The position numbers and the translations under genes were made by a program. 64,000 nt of DNA from DATGSL01 sp964645585 (lineage in GTDB: Bacteria; Verrucomicrobiota; Verrucomicrobiia; Opitutales; T3Sed10-336), in assembly GCA_964645585.1 (NCBI GenBank), contig CAZYAN010000013.1, positions 1-64,000 on the forward strand, in the 5' to 3' direction. The notes beneath the pieces are model-generated. The model made no database searches and was not told where the DNA came from. It saw nothing but the letters and a program-made list of their open reading frames with translations. Shown here piece after piece: positions 24,558 through 34,177 of the stretch. Within the stretch, counting starts at the first letter, position 1; every line of letters begins with the position of its first letter.

Positions 24558-25583
24558 CTACGTCGCCGTTTTCCAGAAGTAGTCGGCGCGCTGGTCGAGG
24601 ATTTCGTGGCAGCGTTCGATTTCGGCCCTGCGCAGAGCGAGGTTTTCATCGGCGATTTTTGAGAGATCGTCGATGTTGTAGAGAAAGACATTTTCGATCG
24701 TTCCGGCCGCTTCCTCCACGTCCCGGGGAAGGGAAAGATCGATCAGGAAGAGCGGCTGATATCCCCGGCCCTTCACCGCGTCGCGAAGGGTGCGCTTGCG
24801 GAGAATCGGATCCGGTGAGGCTGTGGAACAGAGGACGATGTCAAACTTCCCGACCGCCGATTCGAGCTGTTCGAACGGAAGCGCGTTTCCGCCGTACTGC
24901 CGTGCGAGATCCATCGCCCGGTGATTGGTGCGATTGCAAATCGTAAAGTCGGTAGCGCCGCGGCTCTTCAGGGCGTTGATGGTCCGCTCGCTGATTTCGC
25001 CCGCACCGACAACAAGGATTTTGGTCGAAGAAAGGTTTCCAAAGATTTTGAGAGCCAGATCGACCGCGACGCTGCCGACACTGACCTGTCCGCGTCCGAC
25101 GGCGGTGTGCGTGCGGACCCATTTCGCCGCCTGAAATGATTTCTGGAAAAGACGGTTGAGCAACGGACCCAGCGTACGGTGCTCGGTCGCGATTGTGTAG
25201 GCCTCTTTGACCTGACCGAGAATCTCCGCTTCGCCGACGACGAGCGAATCGAGCCCGGACGCAACCGCAAACAAGTGGCGCACGGCCTGACGGTCGCGCA
25301 GTTCAAAGCCATACTGCCGGAAGCCGTCACCGCCAATTTCACGCAGCTGACAGAAAGTCTCGCTCAGGGAGCGCACACCTGTTTCGCCTTCCGCGACTCC
25401 GTAGATTTCTGTCCGGTTGCAGGTGCTGATCAGCGCGACTTCGCTGATCCCGGGCACATTGCGCAGGAGCCGGTACGCGTGGCCGAACTCGTCCGGGGCG
25501 ATCGAGAATTTTTCCCGGATGTCGATCGGCGCCGTATGGTGGCTGGCCCCGAAATTGATAAGAGACCCGAAGGTTCGCTGCAT
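24558..25583 (-). CDS. hemA: Glutamyl-tRNA reductase
   Basis: Reduces glutamyl-tRNA to glutamate-1-semialdehyde, the first committed step of C5-pathway haem synthesis. The 341 residues carry the catalytic Cys in STCNRTEIY (55), the GSHHTAP-type opening (FGASHHTAPIDIRE), GLDSLVVGEAEILGQVK, the NADPH-binding ILVVGAGEISE and the dimerisation helix. It is shorter than the E. coli enzyme because the C-terminal dimerisation region is trimmed. It lies 6 nt downstream of the HemX/CcsA-like gene, a common pairing in which the membrane protein influences HemA level or haem delivery. Confidence 0.96.
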   Translation of the reverse strand: MQRTFGSLINFGASHHTAPIDIREKFSIAPDEFGHAYRLLRNVPGISEVALISTCNRTEIYGVAEGETGVRSLSETFCQLREIGGDGFRQYGFELRDRQAVRHLFAVASGLDSLVVGEAEILGQVKEAYTIATEHRTLGPLLNRLFQKSFQAAKWVRTHTAVGRGQVSVGSVAVDLALKIFGNLSSTKILVVGAGEISERTINALKSRGATDFTICNRTNHRAMDLARQYGGNALPFEQLESAVGKFDIVLCSTASPDPILRKRTLRDAVKGRGYQPLFLIDLSLPRDVEEAAGTIENVFLYNIDDLSKIADENLALRRAEIERCHEILDQRADYFWKTAT

Positions 25584-25589
25584 GGCTGC

Positions 25590-26444
25590 TCAGAAGGACA
25601 AAACCGTCGGCGCCGAGGTGGCAGCGGCGAAACGTCCACCGGCCACTGGCCAGATGGATGCGAGTGTGACCAGGAAGAGGATGATGCACGTCCACGCCAG
25701 CGTGTGCGCTACGACCTTTCGTTGCCAGCGAAGGCATGCGACGCAGAGGTAGGCAATCCAGATCGCGATCGTGACCGCCAGCTTCGGCCATTCGATCGAA
25801 CCGGGATTGGGCATCCAGTAGAATGTCCCGAGTGCGAGGGAGACGGTAAGGACCGAGACGCCTGTGATCAGGAGACGGGCGATCATGTGGTCGAGTTGGA
25901 GGATTGACGGCAGAAAAACGGCGAGGCCCTGCAGTTTTTTCTGTTTCAGACTTCGGTTTTGGAAGAGATACATGACCGAAATAAGCGCGAGAATGGCAAA
26001 GACTCCATAGCTGAAAAGGGCGAGAGCAGCGTGAACCTCGATCCATGGATTGGGTCCGAGCACATTGGCTGACCGGGTGCCGTCCCAATCCGGTATGGCG
26101 AGTGAAAGGACGCCGAGGAAGGCGGCGAGGCCGGCCGAGAAAAAGCCGAGCATGCTCATGCGGAAAGCCGGACCGACCGCCATATACAGCAGGATCAGGG
26201 ACCAGACGATGAACTGCATGATTTCAAACGGGTTGCCGAGCGGGCAGCCTCCGTGCTCCATCCCTCGCAGGTACAGGCCGATCGTCTGTCCGACGAAACC
26301 GGTAACAACGACCGCGAACAGGACTGGTCGCGAATGCGCGCGCGCTCGGACCAGGCAGGTGAGCCCGAACACGAATCCCGCCGTGTACAGGAAGCTCGCC
26401 GCCCAGAGCCAGGAACGGTCGTTCAAGGAGAGAAAATCGGCCAT
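25590..26444 (-). CDS. HemX/CcsA-like cytochrome c assembly membrane protein
   Basis: 284 residues with eight hydrophobic helices, of the CcmC/CcsA/HemX superfamily. WVEVHAALALFSYGVFA-like (actual WIEVHAALALFSYG) and PLGNPFEIMQFIVWSLIL resemble HemX and CcsA conserved helices. The canonical WWD haem-handling motif of CcsA is not obvious, so HemX-type is more likely than a full cytochrome c synthetase. It is the first gene of a two-gene unit with hemA. The 190-nt divergent gap to the SNF2 gene should contain both promoters. Confidence 0.85.
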   Translation of the reverse strand: MADFLSLNDRSWLWAASFLYTAGFVFGLTCLVRARAHSRPVLFAVVVTGFVGQTIGLYLRGMEHGGCPLGNPFEIMQFIVWSLILLYMAVGPAFRMSMLGFFSAGLAAFLGVLSLAIPDWDGTRSANVLGPNPWIEVHAALALFSYGVFAILALISVMYLFQNRSLKQKKLQGLAVFLPSILQLDHMIARLLITGVSVLTVSLALGTFYWMPNPGSIEWPKLAVTIAIWIAYLCVACLRWQRKVVAHTLAWTCIILFLVTLASIWPVAGGRFAAATSAPTVLSF

Positions 26445-26636
26445 GTTTCGCGAAATATGGGAGAGCTCGGGAGTCCTGTCAAAACACCGAGTCGGCGAAC
26501 GTGCTGTCCAGAGAGCCTTTTCGATGCAGATCGAGGAAAATCAAATGGACAAACCGTTGATTTTCAAGCCGCGCTGGTCTTGGCGGCACGCGGCGGTGAA
26601 AAAAGAAATTGAACCTATTCGCTGGAAGTGCTGACT

Positions 26637-29198
26637 ATGGACTGCTCTATGCAGTTGCACGGCCCCAAGAGAGTCTACAATCTCACCGCTCTCGAGTTTT
26701 GGTTCAACCGGTTGACCAACAGTTGGGAGGCGTTTTTCCCGGGCGACAGTCTGAGGTTGGGTCGGCGGTTCTACCGCGACGGGATGATCCGGGAAATTGA
26801 ATTGGGGGAGGCGGACGCGATCATTCACTCCAAGATCGACGGGCGCGAGTGTTACGCCGTGATCGACTGGAGTTCCAATCGCCCAAAAACGCGCGCCTCA
26901 GTCGAGAAGCCGGATATCGGGCAAGCGCTCGCGATCGCCGGTCTCTATGAGATCGAGGAAATGGTGGTCGATGAGATTTCTCCGCTTCCGGACGATCCGC
27001 GGGACGAGCCCGAGGAAGAGAAGCAGGCCGAAGAGCGCGAGGTCGCCGTGAAGGACGAACCGCCGGGGCGTGAGCTGGAGTTGACTTTTGCCGTGGCGCC
27101 GGAAGGGCTGGTTTTCGCGGCGCACTGGGTGGACGAAAAAGCCGGGAAGAGTCCGGCTCTGGCTCATGGCGCCACCGGCAATCTGGTGGCTTCGGAGCGC
27201 GAGCGTGTCATCCGGCTGGCATCGTTGTCGAGGAAAGGCCACTTCCAGTTTTGTCAGAAAACGCAGCGGTATGTGCTGTCCGACTTGGCGAGAATTCCGG
27301 GATTTTTGAAGCACGAGATTCAGCCGTGGCAAAAATTTTTCCGGGTTCAACTTCCTCCAGAGGTCAAGGAGCTTGCCGGGGGGGAGCGTGAAGTCACTGT
27401 TGAGGCGCGAGCAGGGCGCGGCGGAGAACGGGGCGGGACGTTGAACCTCGAGTGGATCTTCCGCGCGGGGGAAAAGCTCCTGCCGGCGGAGGAAGCCCAA
27501 GTGCTCGTCAAGAAGCGCGGTGAGACAATTCTTTTGCCGGGAACCGGCCTGGTTCGGCTCAGTGAGGAAAAAGGGGAGGCGGTTCGCGACTGGCAGCAGC
27601 GGCTGGCTTTGCGTGCGGGCGGCGACGATAGTTTTCCGAAGTACCTCCTGTTGTCTCTCTTCAACGACAGCCGGGTTGAGCTGACGATGGACCCCGCGGT
27701 CGCGAGCTGGCGCGAAAAGCTGCTCGCTCCGCCTCCGGCATCACGTGCCTTGCCGACGTACCTGCGAAAATACCAGCGGCACGGCGTTCAATGGATGGCC
27801 CATTTGTTCCAGTTGGACTGCCATTGCCTGCTGGCTGACGAGATGGGGCTGGGGAAAACGGTGCAGGTTGTCGCGCTCTTAACCTTCAGGCCGACGCGCG
27901 AGCAGCGGCATTTGGTCGTGGCCCCCGCGAGTGTGATTCCCGTTTGGCAGAAGGAGCTTCAGCGGTTTGCGCCCGACCTTCCGGTGCATGTGCTTCGGAG
28001 CGGAACTACGTTTGCCGACAAGGGCCGCGCCACCGCCGGGGTCTGGCTGGCAAGCTATACGCAATTGCGCCGTCACAGCGAGTTGCTGAAGGATGTGCGC
28101 TTCGGTTATGCGGTGCTCGATGAAGGGCAGCTGATCAAGAACCCGGCGGCCAAGGTTGCCCGCGCCTGCTTTGCCATCCGCGCGCGGCACCGGTTGATTC
28201 TTACCGGTACACCCTTGGAGAACCGCCGCCTGGACCTCTGGTCGCTGTTTCATTTTCTCATGCCGAACCTGCTCGGTTCACGAGCGGCCTTCGAATCGGC
28301 GGCCGCGGCGGATCCCGAAGAATTTCTCAAAAAACTTCGCATGCAGGTCGCGCCGTTTGTCCTCCGCCGAACGAAACAGCGGGTCGCGTCGGAGCTCCCG
28401 CCGAAGATCGAAATGGTCTTGTCGACGCCGCTTACGCCGCGCCAACGCGACGAATACGCGCGGATTTGCCGGGAGGGCTTGAACCGGCTTGGCGACAGTC
28501 TTTCCGATACCATGCGCGAACACTCGTTCGGCCTGTTCTCTTTGTTGACCCGTCTGCGTCAGGTCAGTTGCGATCCCGGTCTCCTGCCTTGGTCGAACGA
28601 TTCGTGGGAGGAAAGCGGCAAAATTCTTCAGCTGCTTGAAAAGCTGACTGAAGTGATCGAGAACGGACACAAGGTCGTCGTCTTCAGCCAATTTGTCGGC
28701 CTGCTCAAGCGCGTCGAGACGGCGCTCGCCGCCACGAATCCTGATTTAAAGCGGTTCATGCTGACCGGTGCCACGCCGGATCGCCAGGCACCTGTCGAGG
28801 CGTTTCAGTCCTTTGACGGGCCAGCCGTGATGCTCGTAAGTCTGCGCGCCGGAGGGACGGGGATCACCCTGCATGCCGCCGATTATCTCTTCCTTCTTGA
28901 TCCGTGGTGGAATCCGGCAGTGGAAGCCCAAGCGATCGACCGCGTGCATCGTATTGGTCAGACGAATACGGTTTTTGTTTACCGCATGGTCGCCGCGGGA
29001 ACGGTTGAGGAGCGAATCCAGGATCTGAAGGACAAGAAAAGCGATCTGTTCGAATCGGTGATCGGCGGTATCAGCGCGATTGGTGATTTGAAGGACACCT
29101 TTGCTTCGCTCCGTCATCTGATTGAACTGAAGGGAAAGCAAGGTCCGGTCCAAGACGAGGAGGGGCCGGAAGAATCCGGATCAGGCGGCACGCCGTGA
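26637..29198 (+). CDS. SNF2-family DEAD/DEAH helicase
   Basis: 853-residue double-stranded-DNA translocase. The N-terminal 370 residues are unassigned and contain a Glu-rich stretch (about 120-145). The ATPase core follows: YQRHGVQWM, DEMGLGKT (motif I), DEGQ where DEAH/DEAQ is usual (motif II), LTGTPLENR (III), VVVFSQFVGLLK (IV), SLRAGGTGITLHAADY (V) and QAIDRVHRIGQT (VI). Bacterial members of this type act in DNA repair, transcription recycling or nucleoid maintenance; the role here is unknown. The ATG at 26637 has GGAAG upstream; a GTG at 26628 is also possible. There is no DNA-modification or defence neighbour. Confidence 0.92.
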   Translation: MDCSMQLHGPKRVYNLTALEFWFNRLTNSWEAFFPGDSLRLGRRFYRDGMIREIELGEADAIIHSKIDGRECYAVIDWSSNRPKTRASVEKPDIGQALAIAGLYEIEEMVVDEISPLPDDPRDEPEEEKQAEEREVAVKDEPPGRELELTFAVAPEGLVFAAHWVDEKAGKSPALAHGATGNLVASERERVIRLASLSRKGHFQFCQKTQRYVLSDLARIPGFLKHEIQPWQKFFRVQLPPEVKELAGGEREVTVEARAGRGGERGGTLNLEWIFRAGEKLLPAEEAQVLVKKRGETILLPGTGLVRLSEEKGEAVRDWQQRLALRAGGDDSFPKYLLLSLFNDSRVELTMDPAVASWREKLLAPPPASRALPTYLRKYQRHGVQWMAHLFQLDCHCLLADEMGLGKTVQVVALLTFRPTREQRHLVVAPASVIPVWQKELQRFAPDLPVHVLRSGTTFADKGRATAGVWLASYTQLRRHSELLKDVRFGYAVLDEGQLIKNPAAKVARACFAIRARHRLILTGTPLENRRLDLWSLFHFLMPNLLGSRAAFESAAAADPEEFLKKLRMQVAPFVLRRTKQRVASELPPKIEMVLSTPLTPRQRDEYARICREGLNRLGDSLSDTMREHSFGLFSLLTRLRQVSCDPGLLPWSNDSWEESGKILQLLEKLTEVIENGHKVVVFSQFVGLLKRVETALAATNPDLKRFMLTGATPDRQAPVEAFQSFDGPAVMLVSLRAGGTGITLHAADYLFLLDPWWNPAVEAQAIDRVHRIGQTNTVFVYRMVAAGTVEERIQDLKDKKSDLFESVIGGISAIGDLKDTFASLRHLIELKGKQGPVQDEEGPEESGSGGTP

Positions 29199-29321
29199 GC
29201 GGAGCCGTTCGGCGGCAACGATAAGATCGGCGGTCGGCTGCCATCGGGAGCGGTCGAGGAGGAGGAGGTTTTCACGGATCCAGAATTGAGGTTTTGTGGA
29301 AATTGAGAAACATCGGGCACC

Positions 29322-29516
29322 ATGCAGCGGGACCACGACGACGAGGAACTCGATTTTGAGTGGAAAGACGAGGACGAGGACGAAATCGCTGGCGAAAGTT
29401 CGAACCTGGCGAAAATCAATCCGCTTGCCCGCGCCGTCTTTCTTCTCCTCCTCGGAATCGGCTTTGTTTATTTCGTGCTGCGCGTAATCGGAGCGCTAAC
29501 GCAAGCGGCCGGGTGA
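29322..29516 (+). CDS. Small acidic single-pass membrane protein
   Basis: 64 residues. The first 26 are strongly acidic (MQRDHDDEELDFEWKDEDED), and one hydrophobic helix spans about 36-58 (RAVFLLLLGIGFVYFVLRVI). There is no clear Shine-Dalgarno. It lies between the SNF2 gene and the AsmA-like gene on the same strand. I do not recognise a family. The sharp acidic/hydrophobic organisation argues for a real gene. Confidence 0.6.
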   Translation: MQRDHDDEELDFEWKDEDEDEIAGESSNLAKINPLARAVFLLLLGIGFVYFVLRVIGALTQAAG

Positions 29517-29606
29517 CCGATAACCGGGTGCGTTCGAACGCCGGCCGGTCGGGTCGCGGGACATGTTCTGGTTGCGACGAGGCTGGTTTCGGAGTTACTT
29601 ACTTCC

Positions 29607-32591
29607 ATGAAAGCCTTGAAGGTCACGCTCCTGGTTTTGGCTGGCTTGGTCGTCTTCCTTCTTGTTGCCATCGTCGTCCTCTTCTTGCCATCGGTGCAGC
29701 GGGTGATTGTGACGCGAGCGGTTTCCGATGATGAAACGACGCTTGAGCTCGATTATTTTCACGCGGGCCTGAATCAGGTCACCATTCGCGGAGCGGATTA
29801 TCAGACGCCGGGTACCGCGGTTCTCGCGGAAGAAGTGACGGCCGGTCTGTCATTGTTGAGTCTCCTGGTTCGTCAGGAACTGCGGCTTGGAGAAGTCGAA
29901 GCGACGGGACTTTTCGTGGATCTGTCGCGGAAGGAAGCGGAAGACGACGAACCGTTTGCCGGAATCTTGGAACAGCTGAACCTGCCGATGCCGGTTTCGC
30001 TTGAGCGCCTGCAAGCGGAAGGCCGTGTGCTGCTGCCTCCGATTGCTGGTGAGGAACCGGTGCAAGCGGAGTTTGCCGCTGTTGGCGCGATGGCGCCCGG
30101 AAGTGAAGGCGATTTTGAAGTGAGCGGTGAATTGGCGTCCGGGCTCGGCGGACGATGGGGGCCGCTTGGCGTGGATGCCCGATTGACCGTTTCCCAAGGC
30201 GTTCATGGGGAGATTGAACGAGGACGTTTGCGGGCTGTGGTATCAGCGCCATGGCTCGCGGAGGGATCCGATGAACGCCTGGAGGCGGATGTGGTCTTGG
30301 TGGCGACGGAAACTGGAGAAACCTACCAGGCGCGACTCGCGCCCTTGCTTGTCAGCCAGGAGTCCGGAACGGCCGCGCCGAACCGGGAGGTGCCGCCTCT
30401 TCTTTCGCTTGACGCAGCCTACGATCGCAACGCGGGGCAGGTCGAAGGAAGCTGGCGTCTGGAGGTCGATCACGATCAGTTGCGCGCGTATTTGGGCGGC
30501 GAGGCGCTGCCGGTGTTTGCCGCAAGCGGAGATGGGAGCTTCACTTACGGAACGGATGGAAGCATCGCGGCGGCCGGTACTGTTAACCTCGCTCTGAGCG
30601 ACCTTGGTGATTTTTCCGCGGATTTGGCTGAAATCGACAGCCTTTCCCTGGCTTCCCGCTTTGATGTCTTTATCAGTGAGCAAGTGGTGCGGGTCGATGA
30701 GCTTGCGGCGGAGCTTCGAACGGCGAACGGTGACGTACTGCTGGACGCGAGAAATTTCGAGCCGCTTCAATACGATCGTGAAGCCGGGCGAGTGGTTGGA
30801 GCAGAAGACCGAATCGAGCTTGCGGAAGTTACGCTCCGGAGTTTTCCGGTCGCGTGGGCAAACGCGGTGTTGCCAGCGGGTACTGAAGTGGGCGGCGGCG
30901 CGGTCACTGGCCGCGCACGGATCAGCTCGGAGGCGGGGACGGTTCATTTTGTCCTTGAAGACCCGATACGAGCGGAAAGCGTCGACCTTGTTTTCAACGG
31001 CGATCCAGCGGCTCGCGATCTTGCCTTGGAGGCTTCCGGTTCGGGATCGTTTGGGGAAGGACGATTGCAAGCGGCGGTCGATCAGATGCAAGTTTCGTCG
31101 GAAGGTCAGGCGCTGATAACTCTCACCGGGGAAATCGATACGGCCGGTTCGACGAGTGTCCAGCTCGACGGCGATCTTGCGGCTCTGACACGCCAGCCGT
31201 TTTTTGCCGAGACTGGACGCTTGCAGGCTGGTGCGGTTGAACTGCGGGCAACCGTCGACGAAAGCAGCGGCCAGCAGCCGCGTGCAGTGAAGTTGACAGC
31301 GGCGGCACGCGGATTGGCTGGGGAGGACGGGCAGGCGCTGCCAGATGTGCAAATCGAAGAAGCGACGATGCGCGAAACCGCGCCAAATGTTTGGCGCGTC
31401 GATTTGCCGATGCAAGTAAAGGGAAGTTCGTTGTCGGACGTCCGGCTGGCGGGCGAGGTGAGAGTCGCCGCCGAGCCGGCGGAATTTGAGCTGTTGCTGA
31501 GCGGCAACAAAGTGGTGGTTGACGATCTCGTCGCTTTGGCGAATGCGCTTTCGGAGGACACCGATGAAGAGACGGCGGAGCCGGCAGCGCCGGAGGAGGC
31601 GCCGGAATCAGCGGGGGAGCGCGACGCCGTTCCTGTTTGGTCGGGGCTAAAGGGGACCTTTCGCGTGGACATTGCAAGAGTCGTGCTGAGTGAGGATCAG
31701 GCAATCGACACGCTCCAAGGTATCGTTGCTGCGGATACGGCAACTTTCGAAGGAGCCTTGGAAGGACAATTTTCCGGGGAGCCGGTTCGGGTCGATGCGG
31801 ACGTTCGGTTTCAGTCGGACCAGGACGCGCCTTATATCCTCGAAGGAAACGTCGACGCGCAGAGCCTGCCTGTCGGTGAAATTTTCAAGCGGTTGCAACC
31901 GAATCGGCCGCCTGTGCTCGAAGGGCTGTTTGCGGCTTCCATGCGAATCAGCGGAACCGGCAGGAATATCCCGGATTTGATCGACGGAGTGCGGGGCCAG
32001 GTCGAAGTGCGCAGCGGCGGCGGCATCATTCGCCTGCTGTATTCGGAGAATCCGGTCGCGGAAATGGGAGCTTTAGCCAGTCGGGCGCTGAGTCAAATGA
32101 GAGGCGAAATCGGAACCATCGCGAGTGTTGCCAGCCAAGTCTCGCACATGCCGTATCGCGAAATGTATCTATCAGCTGTCCGGAGCGAGGATCTTGATGT
32201 TGTTTTGCGGGATATTACTGTGGTAGCGCCTGAGTTGCATCTAAGAGGAAGCGGACTGGTCCGCCACCAAGAAGGAGTGTCGGTTCTGGAACAGCCGATG
32301 GAGATTCGAATCAATCTCGGCGCCCAAGGCGCCTTGCTGGAGACTTTGCGGTCCCTCAACGCGATGGGCGATCAGACCGACGAGCTCGGGTATGTTTTGC
32401 TGCGTAATGAATTCGTGGTGACGGGGACTCCGGCGAATCCAGATTCGAACGCCTTCTATCGATTGCTTTTGGAAGCCGCGCTGCCGTATGTGATACCAGG
32501 ATTCGACAGGGAGACGGAGGAGCGGCCGACGATTCCGCGAATTCCCGACATCCTTGACATCTTCGGCCGCGGCCGTTCGGGTTCGAAGTGA
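29607..32591 (+). CDS. AsmA-like large envelope protein
   Basis: 994 residues with one N-terminal membrane anchor (MKALKVTLLVLAGLVVFLLV) and a long periplasmic beta-rich body. The anchor is followed by ITRAVSDDE-type AsmA openings (actual VIVTRAVSDDETTLELDY) and repeated GxVxL strands. A C-terminal segment (RPPVLEGLFAASMRISGTGR, LIDGVRGQVEVRSGGGIIRL) resembles the AsmA_2/TamB C-terminal region. Such proteins form hydrophobic grooves implicated in phospholipid transport between membranes, which suits this Gram-negative. An acidic Glu/Ala/Pro linker lies at about 650-675. No clear operon partner apart from the small upstream gene. Confidence 0.82.
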   Translation: MKALKVTLLVLAGLVVFLLVAIVVLFLPSVQRVIVTRAVSDDETTLELDYFHAGLNQVTIRGADYQTPGTAVLAEEVTAGLSLLSLLVRQELRLGEVEATGLFVDLSRKEAEDDEPFAGILEQLNLPMPVSLERLQAEGRVLLPPIAGEEPVQAEFAAVGAMAPGSEGDFEVSGELASGLGGRWGPLGVDARLTVSQGVHGEIERGRLRAVVSAPWLAEGSDERLEADVVLVATETGETYQARLAPLLVSQESGTAAPNREVPPLLSLDAAYDRNAGQVEGSWRLEVDHDQLRAYLGGEALPVFAASGDGSFTYGTDGSIAAAGTVNLALSDLGDFSADLAEIDSLSLASRFDVFISEQVVRVDELAAELRTANGDVLLDARNFEPLQYDREAGRVVGAEDRIELAEVTLRSFPVAWANAVLPAGTEVGGGAVTGRARISSEAGTVHFVLEDPIRAESVDLVFNGDPAARDLALEASGSGSFGEGRLQAAVDQMQVSSEGQALITLTGEIDTAGSTSVQLDGDLAALTRQPFFAETGRLQAGAVELRATVDESSGQQPRAVKLTAAARGLAGEDGQALPDVQIEEATMRETAPNVWRVDLPMQVKGSSLSDVRLAGEVRVAAEPAEFELLLSGNKVVVDDLVALANALSEDTDEETAEPAAPEEAPESAGERDAVPVWSGLKGTFRVDIARVVLSEDQAIDTLQGIVAADTATFEGALEGQFSGEPVRVDADVRFQSDQDAPYILEGNVDAQSLPVGEIFKRLQPNRPPVLEGLFAASMRISGTGRNIPDLIDGVRGQVEVRSGGGIIRLLYSENPVAEMGALASRALSQMRGEIGTIASVASQVSHMPYREMYLSAVRSEDLDVVLRDITVVAPELHLRGSGLVRHQEGVSVLEQPMEIRINLGAQGALLETLRSLNAMGDQTDELGYVLLRNEFVVTGTPANPDSNAFYRLLLEAALPYVIPGFDRETEERPTIPRIPDILDIFGRGRSGSK

Positions 32592-32741
32592 CGGGCAAAG
32601 GAACCTCTTGAGGCGAAACGGGACTCGCTCGCGCCGTGGCAACACGACATGAAAAGGAACACCTGTTCCATTTAGTGTCGCATTGGGAGAGTGGGTTGAG
32701 AGCGTTCGCTTATTTATGCGAGGGAGGAGAGGGGCGGTTTG

Positions 32742-33548
32742 TTACCGAGAAAAAGGGTGCGGAAGGCGCGGGTGCGAGGGTGAAGACTGGGGGGCGGGTT
32801 TGCTTCTGGTCAGGACGCGGGCGGATTCGTACAGGTCGCGGTTGCTGGCTTGGAATTCAGTCTTCAGACGAACGTGGAGTCCAGCGAGATCGACGAGCGT
32901 CCAGGAACGAAAGAGCCAGCGTTCTTCGGTCGGGTCGCGACCGTCGTGGGCGATGCCGAGAATGAGATGATGCGCATCCTCCAGGATTTTGTTCGTTTCT
33001 ACTTTAGGTTCGAAATAGAAGGTCCGGAACGAGCTCGTTTCACTGGTTGTTGCAAAGAGCTTTGGATCGAGGTAAAGGACTCGGCCCGATCGTTCATCGA
33101 TTACGCGCAGGTCCGGGTATCCGGACCGCTGAAAATGGCCGTCAGCAGTTTTTGGATACGTACAGGAAAGTCCCGGGATGGCATTGATTTTTTGAAGGAG
33201 GATGTCTTCTAGATGATGACTGACTTCATTGATGCGTCCGACGTGGTGGACCGGATGGTTCGGCTGGTTGATTGCAAGGAGGAGCGCGTCAGCGGCCGCG
33301 GTGAGATCGGCGATGAGTTGCTGATCGTCCGGGTCGGCGGGGTCGACTGGAAGAACGGCTGTTCCGGCGGCGGCGACGACAACTTCAGGAAACGGCACGG
33401 GGCTGCGCAGAGAATCGCGGGCGAGAAGGTCGGAAATCAACGCGTTCGCGTCCGCGCCGGATTGCGCAAGGGAGGGACTGCTTTCCGCCGCGGACGTGGC
33501 CGAAGCAATGAACAGGAGCAGGAGGAAGGGGAGAAATCGGAGTAACAT
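32742..33548 (-). CDS. Secreted protein with PD-(D/E)XK nuclease signature
   Basis: 268 residues from the ATG at 33548. A signal peptide is evident (MLLRFLPFLLLLFIASATSA). The mature part contains a helix with Glu (HHLEDILLQK, Glu114), then GYPDLRV (PD at 145-146), VLYLDPKLF (D161-x-K163) and FEPKVETNKILEDAHHLILG. The spacing fits the E...PD...(D/E)XK active site of restriction-endonuclease-fold nucleases. A longer in-frame start to 33779 would add a Ser/Pro-rich segment and is unlikely. The C-terminal 20 residues are low complexity. Nuclease activity is inferred from the motif only. Divergent from the VanZ-like gene. Confidence 0.75.
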   Translation of the reverse strand: MLLRFLPFLLLLFIASATSAAESSPSLAQSGADANALISDLLARDSLRSPVPFPEVVVAAAGTAVLPVDPADPDDQQLIADLTAAADALLLAINQPNHPVHHVGRINEVSHHLEDILLQKINAIPGLSCTYPKTADGHFQRSGYPDLRVIDERSGRVLYLDPKLFATTSETSSFRTFYFEPKVETNKILEDAHHLILGIAHDGRDPTEERWLFRSWTLVDLAGLHVRLKTEFQASNRDLYESARVLTRSKPAPQSSPSHPRLPHPFSR

Positions 33549-33673
33549 GAAGGCGAAGTCTACGGAAGGCGGTGCGCACGGAAAGAATTTTTGAAGATCA
33601 GCGAAATGCGGCAGGAAGATGATCAGGCTTGCCGGGCGGGGAGGGTGGCGCGTTACACTTGAAGATTGATGAC

Positions 33674-34177
33674 ATGAAACAGAACTGGGAGCTGATTCAA
33701 AACCGTCGGAATGGCGGGAGCTGGCGCGTGCGGATGCTTTTTCCGGCCGCGCTGATGGCGACGATTCTTCTCGGTTCAAGCGGCGGAGCCCCCTCGGCGC
33801 CCGGGTTTATGCTTTTTCCGCACGTCGATAAGCTCGTGCATTTCCTGGTTTTCGGATTGGTCGCCACGGCCGTGTACCGCGCATTTCCGCCTTGGGTGCG
33901 GTCGCGGAAACGGTTCATCGGCGCCATTTTGATCACCATGCTGTTCGGGATCGTTGACGAAACGCGGCAGGGATTTAATCCTGAGCGCCAGATGGATCTC
34001 GTTGACTGGATTGCCGATTTTTCCGGCGCGCTCGTCGCGGTGACCGTTTACACTTACTGGCCATTTTACCGGAGCTTGCTCGAGTTCCGTTTCGTCCCTT
34101 CAAAACTTTTTCATGGAGTCCGACCAAGCAGCCAAACGCGTGCAGGAATTGCGCCGGCGGATCGCCCGGCACGATGA
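33674..34177 (+). CDS. VanZ-like membrane protein
   Basis: 167 residues with about four hydrophobic segments. The VanZ pattern is visible: FPHVDKLVHFLVFGLVATAV (Asp-Lys...His-Phe) and FGIVDETRQGFNPERQMDLVDWIAD (Glu...Gln...Pro-x-Arg...Asp). The family is named after a teicoplanin-resistance protein, but most members have unknown envelope roles. The 3' end overlaps the start of ligA by 65 nt in another frame, so the last 20 residues are encoded within ligA. Confidence 0.85.
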   Translation: MKQNWELIQNRRNGGSWRVRMLFPAALMATILLGSSGGAPSAPGFMLFPHVDKLVHFLVFGLVATAVYRAFPPWVRSRKRFIGAILITMLFGIVDETRQGFNPERQMDLVDWIADFSGALVAVTVYTYWPFYRSLLEFRFVPSKLFHGVRPSSQTRAGIAPADRPAR

